Of a stretch of DNA of 54,205 nucleotides, positions 1 through 8,241 are shown piece by piece. The position numbers and the translations under genes were made by a program. Source of the stretch: Planctomycetota bacterium. Its GTDB lineage: Bacteria; Planctomycetota; B15-G4; SIAN01. The stretch lies in contig SIAN01000028.1 of the NCBI GenBank assembly GCA_009691715.1, positions 1 through 54,205 of the forward strand. Reading direction: 5' to 3'. The first letter of the stretch is position 1; each line of letters opens with the position of its first letter. The notes under the pieces are model-generated. The model ran no database searches. It was given only the letters and a program-made list of their open reading frames with translations, and had not been told where the DNA came from.

Positions 1-173
1 CCCGGCTCGGCGTGCCCCGGTCCACGGTGGCGGGCTGGCTTCAACGAGCGCCCCGATTGGTCACCACCGCCGCGGAAGGTGACGCATCCCTCGCCGAACT
101 GAGGCGTAGGGTCGCTCGACTCGAGAGGCGCAACCAGCGCCTAACCGCCCTGCTCCGCACCACGACATTCTAA
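1..173 (+). pseudogene. Transposase-type HTH protein, C-terminal fragment
   Basis: An open frame enters from the left edge and ends at TAA 171-173. It encodes the second half of a helix-turn-helix (GVPRSTVAGWLQRAP) followed by a short Arg/Leu/Glu-rich coiled coil (ELRRRVARLERRNQRL). This is the layout of the N-terminal DNA-binding part of integrase-core transposases. No DDE domain follows, so it looks like a truncated insertion-sequence remnant. The first 55 bases recur almost exactly at 347-401. The family is inferred from the motif only, and the 5' end lies outside the window. Confidence 0.45.
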
Positions 174-480
174 ACTTTCTGTTCGACCTCTCGACACGGC
201 GACGGTACCCGCGCCGGCACGCCCCGTCTTCCCCGAGCCCGTACCTCAGCAACATCTGACGGGATGGAGCCCAAGCGCCACCTCAGGATCTACGACCATC
301 GCCTCGTTCAGCTGGTCCAGAAGACGAGAGATCCGACGATCGCAACCCGGCTCGGCGTGCCCAGATCCACGGTGGCGGGCTGGCTTCGACGAGCTCCCCG
401 CTCGGTCACCACCGCCGCGGGCTGCTCCACGCCCGGGCTGTCGAGATCTCGACGGAAAAGAACAGAATGTCGTGGTGAGG
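155..480. repeat. Diverged inverted repeat, arms 155-201 and 434-480
   Basis: The reverse complement of 155-201 resembles 434-480. Both contain TGTCGAGA near one end and AGAATGTCGTGGTG at the other, with a diverged centre. The arms lie just after the two HTH fragments, whose coding parts are direct repeats (1-55 and 347-401). The mix of direct and inverted copies indicates nested insertion or inversion of the same mobile element. Similarity was judged by eye. Confidence 0.5.
264..432 (+). pseudogene. Transposase-type HTH protein, N-terminal fragment
   Basis: The frame opens with ATG at 264 and encodes about 50 residues with a clear helix-turn-helix (LVQKTRDPTIATRLGVPRST, then VAGWLRRAP). It matches the fragment at 1-173 up to the TTAA that follows the HTH. 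The two then diverge: this copy enters sequence related, in inverted orientation, to 155-201. The open frame continues to 857, but beyond residue 55 it is Arg/Pro-rich and not protein-like. I read it as a decapitated transposase N terminus left by rearrangement. Confidence 0.45.
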
Positions 481-494
481 AGCAGGGCTGGCCG

Positions 495-722
495 TCATCG
501 GGAGGCAGCCAGATCGGCCCGAAGCGTCGCCAGGACCATCTGGTCGACTTCCCTGCCCGACGCCACGACCGCGTCCCAGATCGCCCGCTGGACGAGGTGG
601 AAATCAACCCCGCCCTCGATCCCAGCATCAAGCCGGTCAACATTCAGCCGGAGCCGTCGCACGAACTCGGCCGCCTTCACCGCGGCGTCGCTCGGCATCT
701 CCTCACGCTTCGTCATCGCCAT
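495..722 (-). CDS. Hypothetical protein, 75 aa
   Basis: This small gene starts at ATG 722 with an AGGAG ribosome-binding site six bases upstream, which decides the start. The product is 75 residues, acidic and basic mixed, with no membrane segment. Its composition is protein-like (AVKAAEFVRRLRLNVDRLDA, then FHLVQRAIWDAVVASGREV) and is probably helical. I do not recognise a family. It lies between the right arm of the inverted repeat and a gene-free stretch, divergent from the HTH fragment, so it may be cargo of the mobile element. Confidence 0.5.
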   Translation of the reverse strand: MAMTKREEMPSDAAVKAAEFVRRLRLNVDRLDAGIEGGVDFHLVQRAIWDAVVASGREVDQMVLATLRADLAASR

Positions 723-1083
723 CGTCGTCTCCTGCCCGCGGCGGGACGTACCGCTCGCGCGTGGACGACATCAGGCCTCGATGCGGCGCCGAGCTCAAGG
801 CAAACACGAGCGTGGAATCGTCCGCGTCACCGACAGCGCAAACTCCGTCCGAGGTGAGGGAGGAGGCCGACACTGCACCACGGATCAATGGCGCTCGCGA
901 CCCGGCGTGTTGACGCCGACCGACGCGGACGACACGTGCCAATTCGAGCCTGCGACTGAAGGGCGGAGTTCCCATCCGCTGGTCATGCACAACACCTTGG
1001 CGCACTGCACCAGCCTGGCCCAGCCGGTCCCATCTGGCGACCTCAGTTCACGACCACGATGTGCGCTTCACCTGCACCCTCAC
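723..1083. other. Gene-free stretch, 361 bp
   Basis: Between the 75-residue gene and the stop of the helicase gene I see no convincing coding region, RNA gene or strong hairpin. Open frames here are Arg/Ser/Pro-rich without a ribosome-binding site. Confidence 0.5.
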
Positions 1084-4000
1084 TCACCGAACTGGCGCCA
1101 GTCGGATCTGTCCCGCCAACCGAGCAATCTCGAGCTCATCGGGAGACAAGCGCGACGACAGGTATGCGAGTAACTCGTCCTGCCGAGGCTGCCCGAACAC
1201 CATCCGGTAGACCGCAAGAGCTTTCCGGAGCGATTCAAGCCGATCGGCGTCGCGACTCAACGGAAGCGCCGGAACATGGCGTTCGATGAATGCCTCACCG
1301 GGGAAGATCCAGAACGGGTCAAGCTCACTCGCCCCCGAAGGACGCGCGGCCACGGCGAGGTCGAACAGGACGTCCCAAGGGTCTCCCACCACGCTGCCGG
1401 GGATTTGCGACGCGAACCTCGCGGCCAGATTCTTGCGTACCGCATGCCCCTTGAACCGATGAACGCGCCCCTCACGTTGTTCGAGGTCGACGGGGTTCGA
1501 CGGCAGATTCCAGTGAACGATCGCGTGGCAGTACGGATGAAAGTCGAGGCCCTCTTGGCCGACCGACGTGGTCGCGAGCACGAACGGCCAGAATGGCGAA
1601 TTGAAAGCCGCGCGGACCTGATCCTGACGGGTGGTCGCCGAACCCGTCTCGGCCTTTTCTTCCGCGAGACGACACGCGAACCGAGTCCGCAGCGTTTCAT
1701 CGGAATGGCGAATCGTGCCGCGGATCGCGTTCGCTCGCAGGACGTCCACGTGAACGATCGAGGTCCGCAGCCCGATCGCCGTCGAGATCGCCTCCGCCAT
1801 CGTCGGAGCAGCGATCTGTGCGTTCTCCCCTCGTACGCCGAGACCCTCTCGAAGCACATGAACGTACTCGTCGAGCACCGACTGAAGGTTGCCTGCGATC
1901 GAGTAGTCGATGACCAGCGTCCAGTAGGACTCCTCCGAATCGGCGCTGCGAAGTAGCCCCATCACCTCCGGCAGGTTGAAGAGATCTCGAATCGCGCGCC
2001 CGACCCGTCCTGCACCATCGCGGCGGGCACTCCACGCGCAGGCCGGCTTCATGTCGTCTGCGGGACGAGTCCCTCGCGCGATCGCCCGCAGCGCAACCGT
2101 CCCGGGCCCGCCAAGCGACAATCGAGCGACAACATCGACCAGGTCGGCAGGCTTGGGACCAAGTCGAAACTCGCCATCAACGAGACGCCGCGCCTCCTGA
2201 ACGTGCGCCTCCCATCCCGTGTCCGTCTCGACGCCAGTCTGCTCCTCCACTTCGTCGTCTTCGGCCTCCCCGGCCCATCGTTCGGCAAGTCCGGAGGATT
2301 CCCACCAGGACCGAGCCTCTGGCCCAACCTCCGGGTCGGTGAGATCCAGGAGAATTGGAGCGGCCCAGTACCACGACTCATCCGCGCGCGGGGCGTCCGA
2401 ATCCTGGACGGGCAGCGCAGCGATCCGAGCGGTAATCCGCGCCTTCGCACCGTCGATGGCGACCTGCGTGGATATCGGCGTCCCGGCCGCCGCCCGCATC
2501 GCCAGTGGATCCACATCGCGCGCGAGCACGCGCGATGGATAGAGCATTCCCAAATGCGCCATGCCGGTAAGGCGCCCCTCCGATCGCTGAAAGCGAAGGA
2601 GCGGGCTCCGCTTCTTCCGGGCCTCGGGCGTGTTCTCTGGGTGCTGCTCTCGGCTGCGGATCATCTCGCGCTCGGCCTCGTATGAGAGAACCGACGCGAG
2701 CACCTTCGGGACCAGCCGCCAGGTCGAGAACACGAGTCGTTTCGTCAGCCCGGAGAGCTCCGGCGCATCAAACGGCGCCGTCGGAATGGTGTACGGAAGC
2801 GAGGGAGGCAGCCACAGGATCCGCCACGCTCCGCGTCCGATGGTGTCGGCCATCACTGACCGCAGACGCGCATTCGCCGGATCGATCCGACCAAAACGTC
2901 GGACTTCATCCCAGTCCAGAAGTGACGACACGTCACCATCGATGATCCTTGCCAATTCCGCTGCGCCATCACCATCGGACGCCTCGTCGAACGCCTTCTT
3001 CAACTTGTAGTCGTCCATGAAGTTCAATACGTATGGCGCCGACTTCCAGTACTCGACAATGTCTGGTTGCTCGACGTGCCGCGCCACTCGCTGGAGAGTC
3101 AGGTACGAACGCACGTCTCTCTGCTCGAGCGCGATGCCGTCGGACTTCACTTGAACGAGCATCCCGTTGCGATCAGCGGAAGCGCCCAATCGCTCGGTTC
3201 GCACCATCACAGAGCGAAGCTCAGCCTCGAGCAGATCACGCGCCGCTGAAAGCCGATCCGTCGACCCGTTCACTACGTCGACCATCGATCGGCGGTACTG
3301 CCGAAGGAGTGTTTCGACTCGCTCGGTTCGCACATTGTCGGAGTAGAGGAACCGCAACGTTTCGAGGAAGTCTCGATAGTGATCCTCACCGCCTGCCTCG
3401 TCACGCACCGTGTACATCTTGTACGGTGTCGCGGAGAGGAGAATCACCCGCACATTGGGATAGTTGAACAGATGGCTGGCCAGTTCGCTCGCCGGATCGG
3501 TCCCATCGAGAAGGCCCTTAAATCGCTGAAACTCGTCCAACACGACGATGTCCGGCTCCAGCGCAGAGAGGCACGACTCGGCCAGCAGTGCACGCAATTC
3601 TCCGATGAGCGCCACTCCCTCGGACCATCGAGCGCCGCTGACCGTGCTCTTGCCGGACCGATACACCGGAAGCAAGCTCTCGAGACGAGATCGGAGATCG
3701 GGCCTACCCGCCGCCTGCTCGCTCGCCACGGATTCATTCAGCCGATCGATGAATTTCTCGGCGAGTGCCTGCGAGATCGACTCGTCGCGCTCGAATGTCG
3801 CGAGGCGAAAGCGAAATCCATCAATGCCCGCGTTCCCGGCGAACAGGTTTTCGGCTCCCGCGCCCGTTATTCCCCATGCGCCGCGGACGAGATGAAACAG
3901 GAGAAGTCGTTCGGTCTTCGTCCCGAGGCTCGATTTCAAATCGAGTGATGTGCCGGGCGTGAACGAGATCACGTTCACCTTGTTCTTGTCGAGCTCCTTG

Positions 4001-4341
4001 ACCGTAATCGGAAGGAGCGTGATGCGCGTGGCGAGCGCAACATCGATACCCTCGATCGGATTGATCTTTCGCAGGTTCTGGCGAGCGATCTCAGCATTCG
4101 AACAGATGTAGAGGACGTCGATCCGAGTGGTCGTGCTCCACAGATGCTCGATCGCTTGCGCGATGACGCCCTTGGCAACCATCGTCTTTCCGAGGCCGAC
4201 CTCATCCGCGATCAGGAAGCGCTTTGCAGGATTGGTGTCGAGATAGAGACGCCGAAAGACGTGCTCGGCCGAGATTCGCTGGAAGTCCTTGAGCCCGCCG
4301 AGCACCTTCGCAACGTCCGGATGCTGCTTGTCGTGGCTCAT
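1084..4341 (-). CDS. SNF2/DEAD-type helicase, third gene of candidate defence cassette
   Basis: This is a 1085-residue superfamily 2 helicase-like ATPase. A Q-like segment (LKDFQRISAEHVFRRL) at about 17-32 precedes motif I ADEVGLGKT at 45-53. Motif II is LDEFQRF (268-274) and motif III LLSATP (301-306). Near residue 950 come VGQEGLDFH and EQREGRVHRFKGH, which match helicase motifs V and VI. About 550 residues separate the two RecA-like lobes, far more than in a minimal helicase. The ATG overlaps the stop of the phospholipase-like gene as ATGA, so the two are translationally coupled. The layout is of the kind seen in translocases of phage-defence systems. That role is inferred from domains and context, and the substrate is unknown. 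Confidence 0.85.
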   Translation of the reverse strand: MSHDKQHPDVAKVLGGLKDFQRISAEHVFRRLYLDTNPAKRFLIADEVGLGKTMVAKGVIAQAIEHLWSTTTRIDVLYICSNAEIARQNLRKINPIEGIDVALATRITLLPITVKELDKNKVNVISFTPGTSLDLKSSLGTKTERLLLFHLVRGAWGITGAGAENLFAGNAGIDGFRFRLATFERDESISQALAEKFIDRLNESVASEQAAGRPDLRSRLESLLPVYRSGKSTVSGARWSEGVALIGELRALLAESCLSALEPDIVVLDEFQRFKGLLDGTDPASELASHLFNYPNVRVILLSATPYKMYTVRDEAGGEDHYRDFLETLRFLYSDNVRTERVETLLRQYRRSMVDVVNGSTDRLSAARDLLEAELRSVMVRTERLGASADRNGMLVQVKSDGIALEQRDVRSYLTLQRVARHVEQPDIVEYWKSAPYVLNFMDDYKLKKAFDEASDGDGAAELARIIDGDVSSLLDWDEVRRFGRIDPANARLRSVMADTIGRGAWRILWLPPSLPYTIPTAPFDAPELSGLTKRLVFSTWRLVPKVLASVLSYEAEREMIRSREQHPENTPEARKKRSPLLRFQRSEGRLTGMAHLGMLYPSRVLARDVDPLAMRAAAGTPISTQVAIDGAKARITARIAALPVQDSDAPRADESWYWAAPILLDLTDPEVGPEARSWWESSGLAERWAGEAEDDEVEEQTGVETDTGWEAHVQEARRLVDGEFRLGPKPADLVDVVARLSLGGPGTVALRAIARGTRPADDMKPACAWSARRDGAGRVGRAIRDLFNLPEVMGLLRSADSEESYWTLVIDYSIAGNLQSVLDEYVHVLREGLGVRGENAQIAAPTMAEAISTAIGLRTSIVHVDVLRANAIRGTIRHSDETLRTRFACRLAEEKAETGSATTRQDQVRAAFNSPFWPFVLATTSVGQEGLDFHPYCHAIVHWNLPSNPVDLEQREGRVHRFKGHAVRKNLAARFASQIPGSVVGDPWDVLFDLAVAARPSGASELDPFWIFPGEAFIERHVPALPLSRDADRLESLRKALAVYRMVFGQPRQDELLAYLSSRLSPDELEIARLAGQIRLAPVR

Positions 4342-6221
4342 GGGGTGAGGGTCTTTCGAACTTTCACGATGGGATCGAGAATCCCCAGAAATCCGGGTGG
4401 AAGCAGGTCTTCACCACCGGGGGACGAACACAAATCGGCGACGAAGCGCTCAATCCGGTCGATTTTCACGGGGTCCAGGTCGAGTGCTCGCAGCAGCGTC
4501 TCGAGCACGTTCGAGTCGCCCGCGATGTCGGCTCCAGCGAGACCCGCGTTCCCCTCAATGCTACTCGCCGCACGCAACAGCAAATGGGCATCGATACCAC
4601 CATCTGAAAGGAGAAGGAGGAGGAACCGGAGGACCTGGCGTCGATTCCCGAGTGCAGCCCGCAGCATGCGCTCGCGCCGGTCGGCGGGCATCCCCTCCAC
4701 CGGAAGGTTCAAGACGAACTCGTCGGCGAGAACACGCTCACCAATTCGGACGACTACATCGAACGCGAAGAAGGAGGTGAGGCCGTCGAACGACGACGTG
4801 CCAAGCGGAATCGACTCCGCGGCCCCGTCGGGCCACAACGTCGATGCCCCTCGAACTCGCGTGATCGGTCTGACCCGGATCGTCGTCCGGTCGGGGAGAC
4901 CTGCGATTCGCGCACCCGGCACCGTGACTCGCATCGAATACGTTTCGGTGGACGGATTGTCCGCGACGCAAACGGTCAGTCCCGCCTCGGCGATTGCACT
5001 GCGCGCAGCGTCCAGGCGGTCCTCAAGCTCCCGTTTGATTTTGTCGCCCGGAACGTCCTCGATCGGGATTGGAAAAGGCTGAAGAAGATCGTGGAGGCCA
5101 CCGCGACCGTCGGCCCCAAGAATCGCATCGATGCCGCACCGGCTCTTCTTGCCCCAGAGTTCGACGAGGAACTCCACCCCGCCCCCCATGAGCGAGCCGG
5201 TCGCATTCGCGGACCCGGTCCATAGATGGGCGTCCCATCCGGAATCCGTCACGAAGAGCTTCGCATGCAGCCCGCGGAGGCGTCCGGCCAGGGGCGCGCC
5301 ATCATCGTCGTCCACCGTCTCGCCTTCGGCATCGGACGAGAACGCGTAGACCGATTCGAAGCGCCGAAGGATGTCGCTCGGCACCTCGGCGAGAGCGTCT
5401 GCACGAGAAACAAGAATGTCGCCGGCACCAGGTCTCGACATGTCGCGCAGTGCGGGCGCGGACAGGAACGGCGCGATTGCGAGAAGTCGTTCTCCACGCT
5501 CGCGAAAGCCCTTCCACCGAGGTGCGTCCTTCGCTTCGACCCCCAGCGCTCTCCAGAGACTGGTCCCCAATGGTTGGAACCGGAAGCCCTCGAAAGGCTC
5601 GGGCGGCACGAACTTCGTTCGCGCGAGTTCACGGGTCATCGTCTCGATTGCCTTCTGCGTGCGAGGCGACACCGGCTGATGAAGCGCCATTCGCGGAAGG
5701 GCGGTGACAAAATCGGCGAGGGCGGGCCCCTCTTGAGTCTTGCTCTCACCTTCCTCTCGAACATCCCCTTCGATCGCGACGAGCGTGTCCCACGAGCGAT
5801 CGAATGTGAGATTCCTCGTGCCGACAAGCACGCGGTACCGAACCGGCCGACCGGCGGCCTCGAATCGGAGCACCCATACCTTCGGGTGGAATGGCCCTCC
5901 TTCGGGCTTTTTCACTTCGACGACCGACCCCTCGAGCCAGCCCAACAATCGTTGATCAGCAGGCGGAACCGAGACGTACCCCGCCTGGCAAAAGAGGTGG
6001 ATATGGTCGGCGTGACGACGAAGTGCCTCAAGCAGCGCCAGCGGATCAGCTTGCGGACGACCGTCGGCGTCCTCCCAGTCGAACAGCGTGAATGCAAGCG
6101 GCGCGCTCAACAGTGCGAGGAGGTCAAGCGTGAACGTCGTGCCCACTGCCTCGCTGAACGCGTAGCCATCAGGCGGTCGGAGTGCTTCGAGTAGAAGGCG
6201 ACGATCTCGCGTCTCGAGCAC
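4338..6221 (-). CDS. Phospholipase D-fold (HKD) nuclease-like protein
   Basis: I start this 627-residue protein at GTG 6221, two bases after the preceding stop and with AGAGGA about nine bases upstream. The frame stays open to 6458, but the extra residues are not protein-like. Two PLD half-sites are visible. The first is FHPKVWVL (H112, K114) with GTRNLTFD at 134-141. The second is LHAKLFVTD (H319, K321) with GSANAT at 336-341 and a downstream glutamate in the GGGVEF segment. PLD-fold proteins of this kind are often nucleases. The first half-site has GTRN instead of GS.N, so it may be weaker. Its ends are coupled to the DUF6361-type gene upstream and the helicase downstream, pointing to one complex. 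Confidence 0.8.
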   Translation of the reverse strand: MLETRDRRLLLEALRPPDGYAFSEAVGTTFTLDLLALLSAPLAFTLFDWEDADGRPQADPLALLEALRRHADHIHLFCQAGYVSVPPADQRLLGWLEGSVVEVKKPEGGPFHPKVWVLRFEAAGRPVRYRVLVGTRNLTFDRSWDTLVAIEGDVREEGESKTQEGPALADFVTALPRMALHQPVSPRTQKAIETMTRELARTKFVPPEPFEGFRFQPLGTSLWRALGVEAKDAPRWKGFRERGERLLAIAPFLSAPALRDMSRPGAGDILVSRADALAEVPSDILRRFESVYAFSSDAEGETVDDDDGAPLAGRLRGLHAKLFVTDSGWDAHLWTGSANATGSLMGGGVEFLVELWGKKSRCGIDAILGADGRGGLHDLLQPFPIPIEDVPGDKIKRELEDRLDAARSAIAEAGLTVCVADNPSTETYSMRVTVPGARIAGLPDRTTIRVRPITRVRGASTLWPDGAAESIPLGTSSFDGLTSFFAFDVVVRIGERVLADEFVLNLPVEGMPADRRERMLRAALGNRRQVLRFLLLLLSDGGIDAHLLLRAASSIEGNAGLAGADIAGDSNVLETLLRALDLDPVKIDRIERFVADLCSSPGGEDLLPPGFLGILDPIVKVRKTLTP

Positions 6222-6223
6222 GA

Positions 6224-7441
6224 TCAGTTCCTCTCGAGGCCGGCGAGGATGTCGGACAGAATCCCGCGGGCGATGCGCCACCGGAAGTCCAACGCCCTCG
6301 TTCCAGCCGCGCCGCCCCAAAGTTCGAGCAGTCGCGGATTTCGAAATCGCGACTGGAGCTTCTTGATCGACATCTCGCGGTCTCGCACGAGGGCCACCGG
6401 TACAGCCGACTCGGCCGCCGCCGGCGCCCAACCCGTACTGCGGACCCACGCGACCCACTGGCTGACGAACGTTCGTGCCGGCGTGGGGATGCGATGGCCA
6501 CTTCCATCAACGAGCGGCCAGAAATCGTCCAGGCTCCAGGCAACGAACACGTTGCGCCGGGACTGAATCATTCCGCTCCATTCTGCTAGCGCACTCACGT
6601 AGGTCTCGACCTGCTCCTCTCGTCTTGCCTCGCGCGCGAGCAGCAGGTTGTAGAGCAGCGCCGCCCCATTCAGGACCTCCGAGAAGCAGCGGGCCTGGTC
6701 GACCTCGCGGCGGAGATCCTCCGGAAGCTCGGCAAGTCGGGCGAAGTCCCAGACGTAGTCGAGCTCGTCGATGAGATCATCGGACCGGCCGTTCGTCACA
6801 AGCCACGCCAGCATCGATCGCGGGACGGCTCGCTCGATACGTCCTTGCAGGTAGCGGGCCTCGGCCTTCGAGAGCGCAAAGTCGGTTTCCGTGGGATAGC
6901 TCACGGCAGGCAGCGGGATGTCGGAGTCCCACGATTCCATTCCGTGGGAACCGAGCGGCTCGCCGTCATCGGTCAGTTGGCGAGTCCCGCGACGCTCATG
7001 GATGCGGTCTAGGTCGGCGTGGTACTCGTCTTGGGAAACTCCGAGCCGAAAGATGCCCCAACGAACAAGACCGGGCCAGTACGTGTTGCTCGGGAGCCTG
7101 CGAATCTCGCCGCCCGACTGGCGGCCAATCACGCCCGTATCAGGCAGGCGCTTCAGGATCTCAATGAGCTCGCCTTCGCGCTTGCGAGCGACTCGAGCGA
7201 CCTCGTTCGATCCGACGCGCTTCCGCTCCAGATCTCGATACATCCACGGAACGAAGAGGTAGTACCGCGCCCGGGTTTGCGGAACGATGGTCCCGGGAAA
7301 GAACCGGTCCGCGAAGGCGTCCCTGATGGGCGCGATTCCGAGTTCGTCTCGAGTGTCCTGCTCCCGGAACAGATCCACCACGTCGAGCATGCGACGTCGT
7401 TCCTGCTCGGAGTAGTCCAGCCAGGCAAAGAACGAAGCCAT
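6224..7441 (-). CDS. DUF6361-type protein, first gene of candidate defence cassette
   Basis: This 405-residue protein opens MASFFAWLDYSEQERRRM, the beginning I associate with the DUF6361 family. Conserved-looking stretches include PQTRARYYLFVPWMY and SNTYWPGLVRWGIFRLG. The ATG at 7441 has AAAGG four bases upstream. A TTG at 7453 is an alternative start. No catalytic motif, membrane segment or signal peptide is visible, and the family has no function known to me. It leads the operon, ending two bases before the phospholipase-like gene. About 90 bases upstream, 7533-7544 is an inverted repeat (ATCGT, two bases, ACGAT) that could be an operator, but this is weak. Confidence 0.75.
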   Translation of the reverse strand: MASFFAWLDYSEQERRRMLDVVDLFREQDTRDELGIAPIRDAFADRFFPGTIVPQTRARYYLFVPWMYRDLERKRVGSNEVARVARKREGELIEILKRLPDTGVIGRQSGGEIRRLPSNTYWPGLVRWGIFRLGVSQDEYHADLDRIHERRGTRQLTDDGEPLGSHGMESWDSDIPLPAVSYPTETDFALSKAEARYLQGRIERAVPRSMLAWLVTNGRSDDLIDELDYVWDFARLAELPEDLRREVDQARCFSEVLNGAALLYNLLLAREARREEQVETYVSALAEWSGMIQSRRNVFVAWSLDDFWPLVDGSGHRIPTPARTFVSQWVAWVRSTGWAPAAAESAVPVALVRDREMSIKKLQSRFRNPRLLELWGGAAGTRALDFRWRIARGILSDILAGLERN

Positions 7442-7608
7442 GACGCCTTTCAAGCGTTAGCGGCGATGTAGAGCTCGGCTCTTACGAGCAGTCCCCATTG
7501 GGCGCAACCGTCCGACACACCCGGTTCTCCGCATCGTGTACGATTGCATGGCGGAATCTAACGATCGGTCGCGAATCGTTACAGCCACTACGAAGACGGC
7601 GCTGATCC

Positions 7609-8214
7609 CATGAGCACCCGTCGCTCGCCTCGTCCTCGCGTCGGCTCACTACGCTCCCCTGCCCCATTCCTCCGATCTTTCAAGTCTTCGCCGTCGTCCT
7701 CGCCGGCTAGCTCAACCGCCACCAGCAGCTTGTCCTCGAATACCCGTGCGAGGAGAACCGCGTCCTCAAGGCGCAGTTCTGCCGCCGGAAGCTCCGACTC
7801 AGCGACGACGATCGCGTCCGGCTCGCCGTGTGTGGCATCGCCCTCGGCCGCAAGTTCCTCGACGAGTTCGCGTCGATCGTCACGCCAGAGACGCTCCAGC
7901 GCTGGCACAAGAAGCTCGTCGCGCAGAAGTGGACTTTCCCGAACAGGCAGCCGGATCGAAAGCTCGTGATGCAGCGGATCGCTGAACTCGTGGTCTGAAT
8001 GGCCCGCGAGAACCTGACCTGGGGCTATGACCGCATCCAGGGCGCGCTCAAGAGCCTCGGGCACGTCGTCGCCGCGAACACCATCAAGAAGATCCTGAAG
8101 CAGCACGGCATCGATCCGGCACCCGAGCGATCGAAGCGGACGACGTGGCGGCAGTTCTTGCGCACGCACGCGGCTTCGATAGCGGGATGCGACTTCTTTT
8201 CGACTGAAGTCTTG
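7609..8214 (+). pseudogene. Integrase-core transposase, inactivated by two stops
   Basis: One frame reads through the N-terminal half of an integrase-core transposase: FQVFAVVLAG, then LNRHQQLVLEYPCEENRVLK, TPETLQRWHKKLVAQKWTF, MARENLTWGYDRIQGAL and AGCDFFSTEVLT. It is broken by TAG at 7708-7710, where related proteins usually have Trp (AGW-LNRHQQ), and by TGA at 7996-7998, where Arg is usual. Both fit single transitions. Similarity stops near 8214, inside the DDE domain just after its first Asp-containing strand, so the catalytic core is missing. It borders the defence-like operon and the chimeric integrase, marking mobile-element traffic. Confidence 0.75.
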
Positions 8215-8241
8215 ACCCGCCCCCGATCCTTGTACCACACC

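Noticed and set aside
703..1005. A 100-codon minus-strand frame upstream of the 75-residue gene
   Set aside because: It has no ribosome-binding site, is rich in Arg/Ser/Asp, and overlaps the better-supported 75-residue gene.
6222..6458. An 80-residue N-terminal extension of the PLD-fold protein
   Set aside because: It lies inside the DUF6361-type gene in another frame, and the GTG at 6221 fits the coupling and the protein pattern.
1084..7441. Classification of the cassette as DISARM or Mokosh
   Set aside because: There is no DUF1998 protein or methylase for DISARM, and no RecD-like or kinase-fused helicase for Mokosh; a DUF6361-type gene leads instead.
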